Shown here piece after piece: positions 9,247-17,073 of a stretch of DNA of 64,000 nucleotides (positions are counted from its first letter, which is position 1; each line of letters begins with the position of its first letter). Source of the stretch: Roseateles depolymerans (lineage in GTDB: Bacteria > Pseudomonadota > Gammaproteobacteria > Burkholderiales > Burkholderiaceae_C); assembly GCA_003241055.1 (NCBI GenBank), contig QFOD01000021.1:40251-104250 (forward strand). The letters are read 5' to 3'. The notes under the pieces were generated by a model. That model worked only from the letters and a program-made list of their open reading frames with translations. It searched no databases and was not told the DNA's origin. Position numbers and translations under genes: made by a program.

Positions 9247-10514
9247 GCGCCGGCCTGACACGCCGGGGCTGGCTCGCGCTGAGCGCCGCGCAAGGCCTGA
9301 CCCTGGCCGGCTGCGCCACCGGGCCGGCCGGGGCCTCGCCGGGGCGGGTGCTGGTGGTGGGTGGCGGCTTCGGCGGCGCCACCGCGGCGCGCTACCTGAA
9401 GCTGTGGGGCGGGGCGGTGGAGGTGACGCTGGTGGAGCGGCAGCCGCGGTTCGTGTCCTGCCCCATGTCCAACCTCGTCGTGGCCGGGCAGCGCGATCTG
9501 GCCAGCATCAGCCACGGCTACGCCGGCCTGCAGGCGCTGGGCGTGCGGTGCGTGCAAGGCGAGGTGGTGGGGCTGGACCCGGCGGCCAAGACCGTGCAGC
9601 TGGCCGATGGCCGGCGCCTGCAGGGCGACCGGCTGGTGCTGGCGCCGGGCGTGGATTTCATGCCCGAGACCGTGCCCGGCCTGGCCGAGGCGCTGGCGTC
9701 CGGGCGCGCGGTGCATGCCTGGAAGGCCGGGCCGCAGACCGAGCTGCTGCGCCGCCAGCTGCAGGCGCTGCCGGACGGCGGGGTGGTGGCCCTGTCCATC
9801 CCCAAGGCGCCCTATCGCTGCCCGCCGGGGCCGTACGAGCGGGCCTGCCTGGTGGCTGAGTACCTGAAGCGCGCCAAGCCGCGCGCCAAGCTGCTGGTGC
9901 TGGATGCCAACCCCGAGATCCAGAGCAAGCGGGCGCTGTTCGAGCGCGCGTTCGCCGAGCACTACGCCGGCGTGCTGGAGTACCGGCCCAATGCCGAGTT
10001 GAAGGAGGTGGCGGGCGGCGTGGCGCGCTTCGAGTTCGAGGACGTGCGGGCGGATGTGCTGAACCTGATCCCGCCGCAGCGCGCGGGTGATCTGGTGCAC
10101 GCCGCCGGCCTGGCTCAGGTGAACCGCCGCTGGGTGGGCGTGGACTGGCTGAGCATGGAGGCCCAGGGCGCGCCGGGCGTGCATGTGCTGGGCGACGCGA
10201 TCTTCTCCGCGCCGCTGATGCCCAAGTCCGGCCACCTGGCCAATCAGCAGGCCAAGCTGGCCGCGGCGGCCATCCTGCAACTGCTCAAGGGCGAGCCGGT
10301 GAACCCGGCGCCGGTGGTGATGAACACCTGCTACAGCTTTGTGTCGGCCAGCGAGGCCATCCACGTGGCCTCGGTTCATCAGTACGACGCCACCGAGCGT
10401 TTGCTGAAGGTGGTGGCCGGCGCCGGCGGCGTATCGGCCCGGGCCAGTGTGGCCGAGGCCGGCTATGCGCTCGGCTGGGCCGACAACATCTGGGCCGACA
10501 GCCTGGCGCTGTGA
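9243..10514 (+). CDS. fccB: Flavocytochrome c sulfide dehydrogenase, flavoprotein subunit
   Basis: This FAD protein (423 aa) would oxidise sulfide in the periplasm and pass electrons to the cytochrome encoded just upstream. It begins with a twin-arginine-type signal (TRRGWLALSAAQGLTLAGCA) that also contains a lipobox-like LAGC. It then has the dinucleotide motif VVGGGFGGATAARYL. Cys193 (YRCPPGPYER) and Cys363 (MNTCYSF) match the two family cysteines that form the redox disulfide. The C-terminal FCSD flavin-binding domain is present. The start overlaps the cytochrome stop (ATGA). Confidence 0.9.
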   Translation: MSAGLTRRGWLALSAAQGLTLAGCATGPAGASPGRVLVVGGGFGGATAARYLKLWGGAVEVTLVERQPRFVSCPMSNLVVAGQRDLASISHGYAGLQALGVRCVQGEVVGLDPAAKTVQLADGRRLQGDRLVLAPGVDFMPETVPGLAEALASGRAVHAWKAGPQTELLRRQLQALPDGGVVALSIPKAPYRCPPGPYERACLVAEYLKRAKPRAKLLVLDANPEIQSKRALFERAFAEHYAGVLEYRPNAELKEVAGGVARFEFEDVRADVLNLIPPQRAGDLVHAAGLAQVNRRWVGVDWLSMEAQGAPGVHVLGDAIFSAPLMPKSGHLANQQAKLAAAAILQLLKGEPVNPAPVVMNTCYSFVSASEAIHVASVHQYDATERLLKVVAGAGGVSARASVAEAGYALGWADNIWADSLAL

Positions 10515-10533
10515 GGCGCCGGGGCCGGGCGGC

Positions 10534-10968
10534 TTACCAGCTGCCCGTGTTGGGCATCGAGACCCAGGGCTCGGCCGGCGCCAGCGCGGGGCCGGCCTGC
10601 AGCAATTCCACCGAGATGCCGTCGGGCGAGCGCACGAAGGCCATGCGGCCGTCGCGCGGCGGGCGGTTGATCAGCACGCCATGGTCCTGCAGCTTCTGGC
10701 AGGCGGCGTAGATGTCGGCCACCTCGTAGGCCAGGTGGCCGAAGTTGCGGCCGCCGGTATAGGCCTCGCCCTTGCCGTCGGCGTCGGGCCAGTTGTAGGT
10801 CAGCTCGACCTGGGCGGCCTCGTCGCCGGGGGCAGCCAGATAGATCAGCGTGAAGCGGCCGGCCTCGCTGTCGAAGCGCTTGACCTCGCGCAGACCCAGC
10901 GCGTCGCAATAGAAACGCATCGACGCGTCGACGTTCTCGACGCGGACCATGGTGTGCAGGTATTTCAT
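10534..10968 (-). CDS. gloA: Lactoylglutathione lyase (glyoxalase I)
   Basis: GloA converts the hemithioacetal of methylglyoxal and glutathione to S-lactoylglutathione, a cytoplasmic detoxification step. The 144-aa protein has both VOC halves and all four metal ligands expected from the E. coli enzyme: His5, the Glu in QVELTYNW, the His in FGHLAYEV and the Glu in SVELLQ. The C-terminal tail ending EPWVSMPNTGSW is typical of proteobacterial GloA. There is no Shine-Dalgarno site; a GAAAAT hexamer lies 7 nt upstream of the ATG. Confidence 0.95.
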   Translation of the reverse strand: MKYLHTMVRVENVDASMRFYCDALGLREVKRFDSEAGRFTLIYLAAPGDEAAQVELTYNWPDADGKGEAYTGGRNFGHLAYEVADIYAACQKLQDHGVLINRPPRDGRMAFVRSPDGISVELLQAGPALAPAEPWVSMPNTGSW

Positions 10969-11100
10969 TCGCCGGATTTTCGTTCACGCCCGCGCACCGA
11001 GTGAGCGTGGGGTTGCCCGTCCGCTGTCGTTGCTCGGCCCGCCGGTTGATGGGGCTCGCTCGTGCGACGACCCAGCGACCGCCACGGATCCGGCTTGGCC

Positions 11101-11153
11101 GGTCCGTCGGCGGTGCCCCCTCGAGGGGGCGCGCGCAGCGCGTAGGGGGTGGG
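11101..11153. repeat. REP-like GC palindrome downstream of the fusion gene
   Basis: A perfect 16-bp palindrome GCCCCCTCGAGGGGGC (11115-11130) is followed by GCGCGCAGCGCG and an arm GTAGGGGGTGGGC, ending directly beside the stop codon of the peptidase/lipase fusion gene. I recall similar extragenic blocks being repeated across Burkholderiales genomes. Only one copy is visible in this window, so repeat status rests on memory and not on evidence here. It could act as a transcription stop or mRNA-end structure. Confidence 0.4.
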
Positions 11154-13361
11154 CTAATAGTCCAACCATTCCATGGGCGCCACCAGCGGGCCGCCGCGCA
11201 GGCGCTCCAGCGTGCCGGTCAGCACCTCGATGTTGTTGTCGAAGCTGCCGTGGCTGGCGGCGATCTGGTCGCCGGCCCGGGTGGTGCGCACCTTGGGTGT
11301 GCTGACGAGATTCAGCAGCGCGCCGGCCGGCCACAGCCGGCGCCAGGCGGCCACGTCGGCGGCGGCGTCGGCATCCCACTGGTCGGCCGCCCAGGCGGGG
11401 TCAGGTTTGACCAGGGCGCGCTCCATGCCCAGCAGCGGTTGCTTGCGCACGTCGTCCAGCGCACGCGACACGAGGTAGAGCAGCGACTTGCCGTAGATGT
11501 CGCGCTCGGCCGTGGGCAGGCCGTCGGCGCGTTCGTTGGCGTCGGTCAGCACGTGCAGGCGCAGATCCTGCAGCTGCAGCACGCCGGCCTGCTGGGCGCC
11601 GCCGTAGTGCTGCACCGCGAAGCCGCTGGAGCAGGCCGCGGCGTACAGCTCGCAACTGCGCACCGGCAGCGTGTCGGCCCCGCCCAGGCGGCCCAGCAGA
11701 TGGCCCAGCAGGATGGAGCCGGCCGAGTGCCCCACCAGGTGCAGCTCCAGCTGGCGGCCCTTGCCGGCCAGCTGCAGGCGCAGCTGTCTGAGCAGCGCGG
11801 CGGCGACGTCCAGCACATGGTCGGGTCGGGCGCCGCCGGCCGCGTTCTCGCGCATCTCGCTCCAGATGCCGCGTGCGAATTGCCGGCCCACGGCCTCGAT
11901 GGCGCGGTCCTTGGCCTCGGCGGCGGCCTCGCGCAGCTTGTCCAGCCAGCCCTCGGCGCGATCGTCGCCGCCACCGATGACGCGGCGCTTGAGGTCGTCC
12001 AGCATGTCCAGCAGCGTCTCGCCGGGCCCGGTCTTCCAGGTGAAGAACACCGGGTAGATGCCATTGGCCAGGAAGTAGGGCGCCAGCACGCGGATGCGCT
12101 GCACCGATTCGATCTCGGCGTTGAGCCCGCCGTGGGCGTAGAGCGCCAGTTTCAGCGTCTTGGCGCTGCCGGCCCAGGCGAGCGGGCGCTCGATCAGCAC
12201 CTCGCGCGCCAGGCCGATGCGGTCGCTGCGCGCGCGGGTGAAGTCGGTGGCCATCAGCTGGCCGTCGTTTCCGGACACCAGCGTGTGGGCGTAGGCCTCG
12301 GCGGTGCGCAGCGGCTGGTAGGGCTTGTGCAGGAAGTCGTGCGTGACGGGCCAGGGGTCGTCGCGCGGGTTGTCGCTCTGGCCCAGCGTGGGGGCCACGC
12401 TGGCCAGGCCCTGGCCGGCCGCCGCCCGAAAGCCGCCCGCCACGGCCGGCGTGCGGGCTGCGGCGCGGCCCTTGCGCGCGGCCGTGGGGTGCAGGTCCGA
12501 CAGATCCTGCGGCACGCCCAGGGCCACGGCCCAGGCGTCGCTGCCGTTGCTGACCCAGTCCTCGTAGCCCAGCACCGCGAAGCCGCTGGCGCCCCAGCCC
12601 GTGCCCCAGCTGTTCTGCACGACGAAGCCGCGCTCGTTGTAGCCCACCAGCGCGAAGGCGTGGCCGCCGGTCTTGTCGGGCTGCGCGGCGATGCGGGGCA
12701 GCTGGTCGTGGCTGGCCGGCAGGCCGCTGGCGGGCACCGACCAGCCGTCATGCACCTCGGCCGACACGTAGACCGCGCCGATCTCGCGGATGGCGGCCTG
12801 CATGTCGACGACGGACTGTCGATCGACCCGGTAGTACACGCCCAGCGGCCGGCCGGGCGCATCGGCATCCCAGCCGGCGGACGGGCGCACGAAGCGGCCC
12901 TTGCTGTCGGCGTAGGGCCAGAGCTCGGCCGAGCAGACGCCGTGCTTGTGCCAGCCCTTGAGCGCCCCGCGGCAGCTGGAGCCTTCGTAGTCCTGCCCGG
13001 GCCACTCGTCGTAGAGCCGGGCCAGCTCGTAGAACATGCGCGGGCTCACCAGCGCCGGGGCCTTGCGCGTGCCCAGTTCGAGATGGCGCAGCCAGTAGAG
13101 GTAGTTGGTCACGCAAGCCAGGCCGAAGCCGGTGCAGGCGCCCTCGGTGCCCTGATCCAGGATGCGGCCGGCCTTCACATAGGCGGGCAGCAGCTTCTTC
13201 AGATCGGCATCCAATGGCCAGCGCGGCGGCAGCGAGCGCAGTGGCGGGCGGTAGGGCAGGTCGCGCAGATCCAGCCGGTCGGGGCGGGCGTCGAGCCGCG
13301 GTGTGGGGGTCGATGAGGGCGGGGCGGCCGTCTTGCGGGCCGGCTTGCGTGTGGTGGCCAT
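11154..13361 (-). CDS. Papain-like cysteine peptidase fused to alpha/beta-hydrolase (lipase-like) domain
   Basis: This is a two-domain protein of 735 aa. Residues ~25-285 form a C1-type papain-like domain: Gln70 and the nucleophile Cys76 in DQGTEGACTGFG, His234 in GGHAFALVGYN, Asn250 in VVQNSWGTGWG. Residues ~395-720 form an alpha/beta-hydrolase with an oxyanion-type LYAHGGLN, the nucleophile Ser546 in HLVGHSAGS and a late His704 in ASHGSFDNN. The N-terminus is Lys/Arg/Pro-rich, not a signal peptide, so the protein may be cytoplasmic or non-classically exported. The ATG followed by ATTRKP is preceded by AGGAG. The biological role is unknown. Confidence 0.85.
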   Translation of the reverse strand: MATTRKPARKTAAPPSSTPTPRLDARPDRLDLRDLPYRPPLRSLPPRWPLDADLKKLLPAYVKAGRILDQGTEGACTGFGLACVTNYLYWLRHLELGTRKAPALVSPRMFYELARLYDEWPGQDYEGSSCRGALKGWHKHGVCSAELWPYADSKGRFVRPSAGWDADAPGRPLGVYYRVDRQSVVDMQAAIREIGAVYVSAEVHDGWSVPASGLPASHDQLPRIAAQPDKTGGHAFALVGYNERGFVVQNSWGTGWGASGFAVLGYEDWVSNGSDAWAVALGVPQDLSDLHPTAARKGRAAARTPAVAGGFRAAAGQGLASVAPTLGQSDNPRDDPWPVTHDFLHKPYQPLRTAEAYAHTLVSGNDGQLMATDFTRARSDRIGLAREVLIERPLAWAGSAKTLKLALYAHGGLNAEIESVQRIRVLAPYFLANGIYPVFFTWKTGPGETLLDMLDDLKRRVIGGGDDRAEGWLDKLREAAAEAKDRAIEAVGRQFARGIWSEMRENAAGGARPDHVLDVAAALLRQLRLQLAGKGRQLELHLVGHSAGSILLGHLLGRLGGADTLPVRSCELYAAACSSGFAVQHYGGAQQAGVLQLQDLRLHVLTDANERADGLPTAERDIYGKSLLYLVSRALDDVRKQPLLGMERALVKPDPAWAADQWDADAAADVAAWRRLWPAGALLNLVSTPKVRTTRAGDQIAASHGSFDNNIEVLTGTLERLRGGPLVAPMEWLDY

Positions 13362-13455
13362 GCGTGTCTCCTGGTGGCCGGCCATCATGGGCAGGGCCCC
13401 AGGGGCGCCGCAAGGCTTGAGAGACGCGTCTCCCCAGCTTGAAGTCGGGGGGGTC

Positions 13456-14262
13456 TCAGTAGTTGTAGGGAAGGTCGCCGGCGTAGCGGCGCCACATGCG
13501 GTGCAGATCGCCGGAGCGGGCGGCGCGGGCGAAGGCGGCGTCGATCTCCGGCAGCAGGGCAGCGGCCGCGCTGTGCCGCGCCGCGGCCAGGTGCAGCGCC
13601 GGTGCCGGCACGTCGGGCAGCGGTGCGTGCGCCAGGCCGGGCAGGGCGAGATAGTTGGTGCGCCCCAGCTCGAGCTGAGCCACCACCTCGAGCTCCTCCA
13701 CGAAGTAGTCGCAGCGTCCCATCATCAGTTTCTCGATCAGCGTGCGGAAGCTGCGTGCGCCGAGGTCGAGGTCGTCGGGCTGCAGACCGTAGTGGGCGTA
13801 GCTGGAGCCGTTCATGCCGCAGCCGTGCCAGCGCTTGAGGTCTTCGCGGGTGCGGATGCCGAGCTGCCGGTCGCTGCGATAGAACACCTGCGGCGTCAGC
13901 GTGCGGATGGGCGCGGAGAACGCGAGCGTGCGCTGACGCTCCTCGTCCTTGTAGGCGCCCAGCACGAAATCGACCTGACCCTTGGCGACGGCCTGCAGGC
14001 AGCGCTTGAACGGCAGGTCGCCGATCAGGCGCAGCTCATGGCCCATCGAGCGGAACAGCTGGGGCCAGAACTCCGCGCTGAAGCCCAGGAGCTGGTCGCC
14101 CTGGTTGGGCGACCGGTACAGCCAGGGCGGGCCGTCGCCGGGTTCGGCGCAGGCGGTGAAGCTGTGGGCACTGGCCAGGCCGCTGCACAGCAGCAGCAAC
14201 AGACCGAGCAGGCGGCAGCGCAGCGGGCCAGGTCTTGCGTCGAACGGGAGGCGGAACAGCAC
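13456..14262 (-). CDS. Periplasmic solute-binding-like protein (transporter substrate-binding domain)
   Basis: This 268-aa exported protein has the type II periplasmic binding fold found in amino-acid ABC systems and sensor proteins. A signal peptide is visible (leucine-rich, ending GLASAHS), followed by family-like segments such as GQVDFVLGAYKDEERQRTLAFSAPI and a second lobe. No transporter genes lie beside it, so it may be an orphan binding protein or have another periplasmic role. The start is a GTG at the 14262 end. The ligand is unknown. Confidence 0.75.
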   Translation of the reverse strand: MLFRLPFDARPGPLRCRLLGLLLLLCSGLASAHSFTACAEPGDGPPWLYRSPNQGDQLLGFSAEFWPQLFRSMGHELRLIGDLPFKRCLQAVAKGQVDFVLGAYKDEERQRTLAFSAPIRTLTPQVFYRSDRQLGIRTREDLKRWHGCGMNGSSYAHYGLQPDDLDLGARSFRTLIEKLMMGRCDYFVEELEVVAQLELGRTNYLALPGLAHAPLPDVPAPALHLAAARHSAAAALLPEIDAAFARAARSGDLHRMWRRYAGDLPYNY

Positions 14263-14313
14263 CGGGGCAGTCTAGGCGTGAGGCGATGCTTGGGAATGCT
14301 GGTAAACCGGGGT

Positions 14314-14808
14314 TTAGTCGCGCGTGCGGGCCCAGCGCTCGTGGTCGCGCCAGCGGCCGCCTATCTTCAGGTAGCGCGGCGAATAGCCCTCCAGCCGGAA
14401 GCCGCAGCGCTGCACCAGCGCGATGGAGGCGGCGTTGGCGGGCTGGATGTTGGCCTCCACGCGGTGCAGGCCGAGTTCCTGGAAGGCGTGGCGCACGACG
14501 GCCTTGAGCCCCTGGGTCATCAAGCCCTGACCCTCGGCGCCCGCAAAGGCGTAGTAGCCCAGATAGCCGCTGCGGAAGGCGCCCATCACGAGGTTGGTGA
14601 GGTGGATGGCGCCGACGAGTCGGTCGGGCGCCTCTACCAGGAAGCCGTGGTTCACCACGCCGTCGAAGCGCGCCAGGTAGCGCTCGAAGGCGGCGTTGTC
14701 CTGCGGCGCGCTGACCCAGGGGCGGTGCAGCGCGCGGCTGGCGCGAGCCGCCGACACGAAGGCCGCGGCGTCGCCGGCGGCCACCGGGCGTATCGTGATG
14801 CGGCCCAT
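14314..14808 (-). CDS. GNAT N-acetyltransferase, RimJ/RimL type
   Basis: This is an acetyl-CoA dependent acetyltransferase of 164 aa. It shows the RimJ/RimL pattern: an N-terminal ITIRPVAAGDAAAFV, a central YLGYYAFAGAEGQGLMTQGLKAVVRHAFQELGLHRVEA-type core and the C-terminal ALVQRCGFRLEGYSPRYLKIGGRWRDHERWA. The substrate is probably a protein N-terminus or a small amine. It starts 4 nt after the NnrU gene's stop and so is likely its operon partner. Confidence 0.85.
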   Translation of the reverse strand: MGRITIRPVAAGDAAAFVSAARASRALHRPWVSAPQDNAAFERYLARFDGVVNHGFLVEAPDRLVGAIHLTNLVMGAFRSGYLGYYAFAGAEGQGLMTQGLKAVVRHAFQELGLHRVEANIQPANAASIALVQRCGFRLEGYSPRYLKIGGRWRDHERWARTRD

Positions 14809-14812
14809 GGCC

Positions 14813-15385
14813 TCAGTGCCCCAGCGGGGCGATGCCCAGCCAGGCGGCGTGCAGCCAGAACGCGAACAGCGCCCAGGCGGCCGCGCCGATCAGCACGGTG
14901 GCGGCGGTGCCGGCTGCCGTGGGCGCCGGCTGCGCTGCCACGGGGCGACGGCGGGCGGCGCGGAACACCAGGATGGACCAAACCAGGAAGCTGCCGAAGA
15001 GCATCAGGTCGGCCAGCGTGTTGTTGGCCAGCAGGTGGGCCAGGGCCCAGGTCTTGACCGCCAGCGTCATCGGATGCTGCAGCCTGGCCTTGAGGTGGTT
15101 GCGCGGCACATAGGCCGCGGCCATCAGCACGAAGGCCACCAGCGTCAGCATTGCGGCCAGGTGGTTCATGCCCCGGATGGGGGCCCACAGCGCGACCGGC
15201 TGCTGCCGGGCCTGCGAGAAGCCCCACAGGATCAGGCCGAAGCCCAGCAGCGAGATGGCGGTATAGAGGCCCTTCCAGCCCTTGTCGCCCAGCTGCGCGA
15301 TGCGCGCTTCGCGCCAGCGCGGCGCCAGGGCGCGGGTCAGGTGGATGCTGAGGAACAGCGCAAGGCCGAGGGCAAGCCAGGTCAT
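14813..15385 (-). CDS. NnrU family membrane protein
   Basis: This is an integral membrane protein of 190 aa with about six hydrophobic segments. The PRNHLKARLQHPMTLAVKTWALAHLLANNTLADLMLFG region is characteristic of NnrU, which was first described in denitrification gene clusters. No nitrogen-oxide reductase genes are nearby. I start at the ATG followed by TWLALG, which has AGGAG in front; the open frame continues upstream without family similarity. The function is unresolved, possibly isomerase-like or tied to tetrapyrrole or NO metabolism. Confidence 0.82.
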   Translation of the reverse strand: MTWLALGLALFLSIHLTRALAPRWREARIAQLGDKGWKGLYTAISLLGFGLILWGFSQARQQPVALWAPIRGMNHLAAMLTLVAFVLMAAAYVPRNHLKARLQHPMTLAVKTWALAHLLANNTLADLMLFGSFLVWSILVFRAARRRPVAAQPAPTAAGTAATVLIGAAAWALFAFWLHAAWLGIAPLGH

Positions 15386-15455
15386 CAAGGGCTCCTGAGG
15401 GGCGGGAGGGGTGTCGAGGTCGACAGTGTGCCCCGGGCCGCCCGTGGCGCGGGGC

Positions 15456-17069
15456 TCAGGCCATGGCGAACAGGTCTTGCGTGTGCGCGCCATCGGCCAG
15501 GCTGCCGGCAGGCAAGACCTGGCGCAGCCCCGTCACCAGTGCCGCATCGGCCTGCGGGGTGAGCTCGGCGCGCACCCGGGCCAGTGCGGCGGCGTCCCAC
15601 AGCAGCAGGCCGCAGTCCTGCTCGGCCACGCAGCCGGCGACCGGGTCGGCGGTTCGCAGCACGGTCCAGTCGCCCGGGCCGCACAGACGCGTGGAGACGG
15701 CCGGCAGGTCGGTGCGCAGCTGCTCCAGCAGCTCGGGCTGCCCGGCCAGGGCCGCCAGCGCCTGTGCGGCCAGCCAGGCGTCGTCGGTCAGCGCGGCGAT
15801 GCGGCCGACCAGTTGCTCGGCCAGCGGGCCCAGGGCCAGCCGCCCGGCCTGCAGCAGCGCCTGGCCGTGCGGATGGGACAGCAGGCGTCGGCGCGGCTCG
15901 CCGGCCTGCGGGGGCTGGCCCAGCATCAGCAACAGGCGCTGCAGCGCCGCTTCGGCCTGGGCGGGCGACTGCTGTTCGCGCAGGCTGCCATGCAGCACCA
16001 GCGCGAGGCCGGGTGTGTCGCAGGGCTCGGCCCGTGCGTAGCGCAGCGCCCGTGCGTGGCGCAGCAGGGCGGGCCCGGCAGGCGCGGGCAAGGGGGCGAG
16101 GCCGCGCGCGAGCACGGCCGGTTCGGGGTGCAGCGGCGCCGGGCCGCGGGCGGCGATGCCGAGTGAGCCGGTGAAGGGCGGCTCGTCGCCGGTGGGCAGT
16201 TCGGCCTCGTCGAGCGCCTGGTTCCACAGCGCCGGCGGCTCGGGCAGCGCGACGCCCTCGCGGGCCAGCGCGTACCAGAGGCGCTCGAGGAATTGCGAGC
16301 CCTGGGCGTGGCGGTTCAGGAAGTCCTGCGTGAAGAAGCGCGCCGTGAAGCGCAGGCTGGCGCTGCGGGCGTCGTTGTCGGCCAGCAGCACGCTAGGGGC
16401 GGGCGTGTGGCAGATGCCGGGCAGGCCGCTGTGCAGCACGCGCAGCGCGCACCGGATGATCTGGCCGGGCGGGTGGCGGCTGGAGATGGAGAAGCCCAGC
16501 TCGTGGCGAAAGGGCTGGCCTCGCGGCACCACCTCCAGCGCGCGGCTGGTGAAGTCGGCGTTGGGCAGCACGATGATGGAGCCGCGCGGCGTGCGCACCG
16601 ACACCGAGCGCCAGCTCAGCGACACCACCTCGCCCTCCAGCTGCTCGCGTCGTATGCAGTCGCCGACGCGCAGCGGGCGCTCGATCTCCAGCGAGATGCC
16701 GGCGAACAGGTGGCCCAGCGTGGGTTGCAGCGCCAGGCCGACGATGACCGAGAACAGTGCCGACGTGGCCAGCACGCTGGTGATGTCCAGTCCCAGACCC
16801 AGGCGCAGGTAGAGCAGGCTGGCGACCAGGTAGAGCAGCACGCGCAGCAGCGCCTGCAGCAGGTCGGAGCTGGCGCTGCCGCCGGCATGGCGCAGACCGT
16901 GGCTCAGCAGCCGGTGCAGCAGCTGCACCCCGGCCAGCACGGTCAGGCCGGTGGCGAGCTGGCGCAGCGCCTGCGCGGGCAGCCAGTCCGGCAGGCCGGC
17001 CTCGCCGCCGAGGCTGACCTGCAGCAGCCAGCTCAGGGCCGCGAGGGCGACGATGATCAGCGTCCACAT
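15456..17069 (-). CDS. MscS-type mechanosensitive channel family protein with long C-terminal extension
   Basis: This 537-aa membrane protein has about four N-terminal hydrophobic segments and an MscS pore/beta region (residues ~97-190, including FAGISLEIERPLRVGDCI and GSIIVLPNADF). After the cytoplasmic MscS domain (to ~300) come about 230 residues rich in Ala/Leu/Arg with no motif I recognise. MscS proteins release solutes on hypo-osmotic shock; divergent ones like this may be signal-gated. It lies 4 nt after the haem c membrane sensor gene, so the two are probably translated together. Confidence 0.82.
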   Translation of the reverse strand: MWTLIIVALAALSWLLQVSLGGEAGLPDWLPAQALRQLATGLTVLAGVQLLHRLLSHGLRHAGGSASSDLLQALLRVLLYLVASLLYLRLGLGLDITSVLATSALFSVIVGLALQPTLGHLFAGISLEIERPLRVGDCIRREQLEGEVVSLSWRSVSVRTPRGSIIVLPNADFTSRALEVVPRGQPFRHELGFSISSRHPPGQIIRCALRVLHSGLPGICHTPAPSVLLADNDARSASLRFTARFFTQDFLNRHAQGSQFLERLWYALAREGVALPEPPALWNQALDEAELPTGDEPPFTGSLGIAARGPAPLHPEPAVLARGLAPLPAPAGPALLRHARALRYARAEPCDTPGLALVLHGSLREQQSPAQAEAALQRLLLMLGQPPQAGEPRRRLLSHPHGQALLQAGRLALGPLAEQLVGRIAALTDDAWLAAQALAALAGQPELLEQLRTDLPAVSTRLCGPGDWTVLRTADPVAGCVAEQDCGLLLWDAAALARVRAELTPQADAALVTGLRQVLPAGSLADGAHTQDLFAMA

Positions 17070-17073
17070 GGCG

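Noticed and set aside
11001..13316. A 771-codon plus-strand frame opposite the peptidase/lipase fusion
   Set aside because: No recognisable motif and a shadow-like composition; the minus-strand protein has two complete active sites and a good ribosome binding site.
13421..13432. Palindrome GAGACGCGTCTC between the binding-protein and fusion genes
   Set aside because: Too short on its own to call a terminator or operator; no T-run and no second copy nearby.
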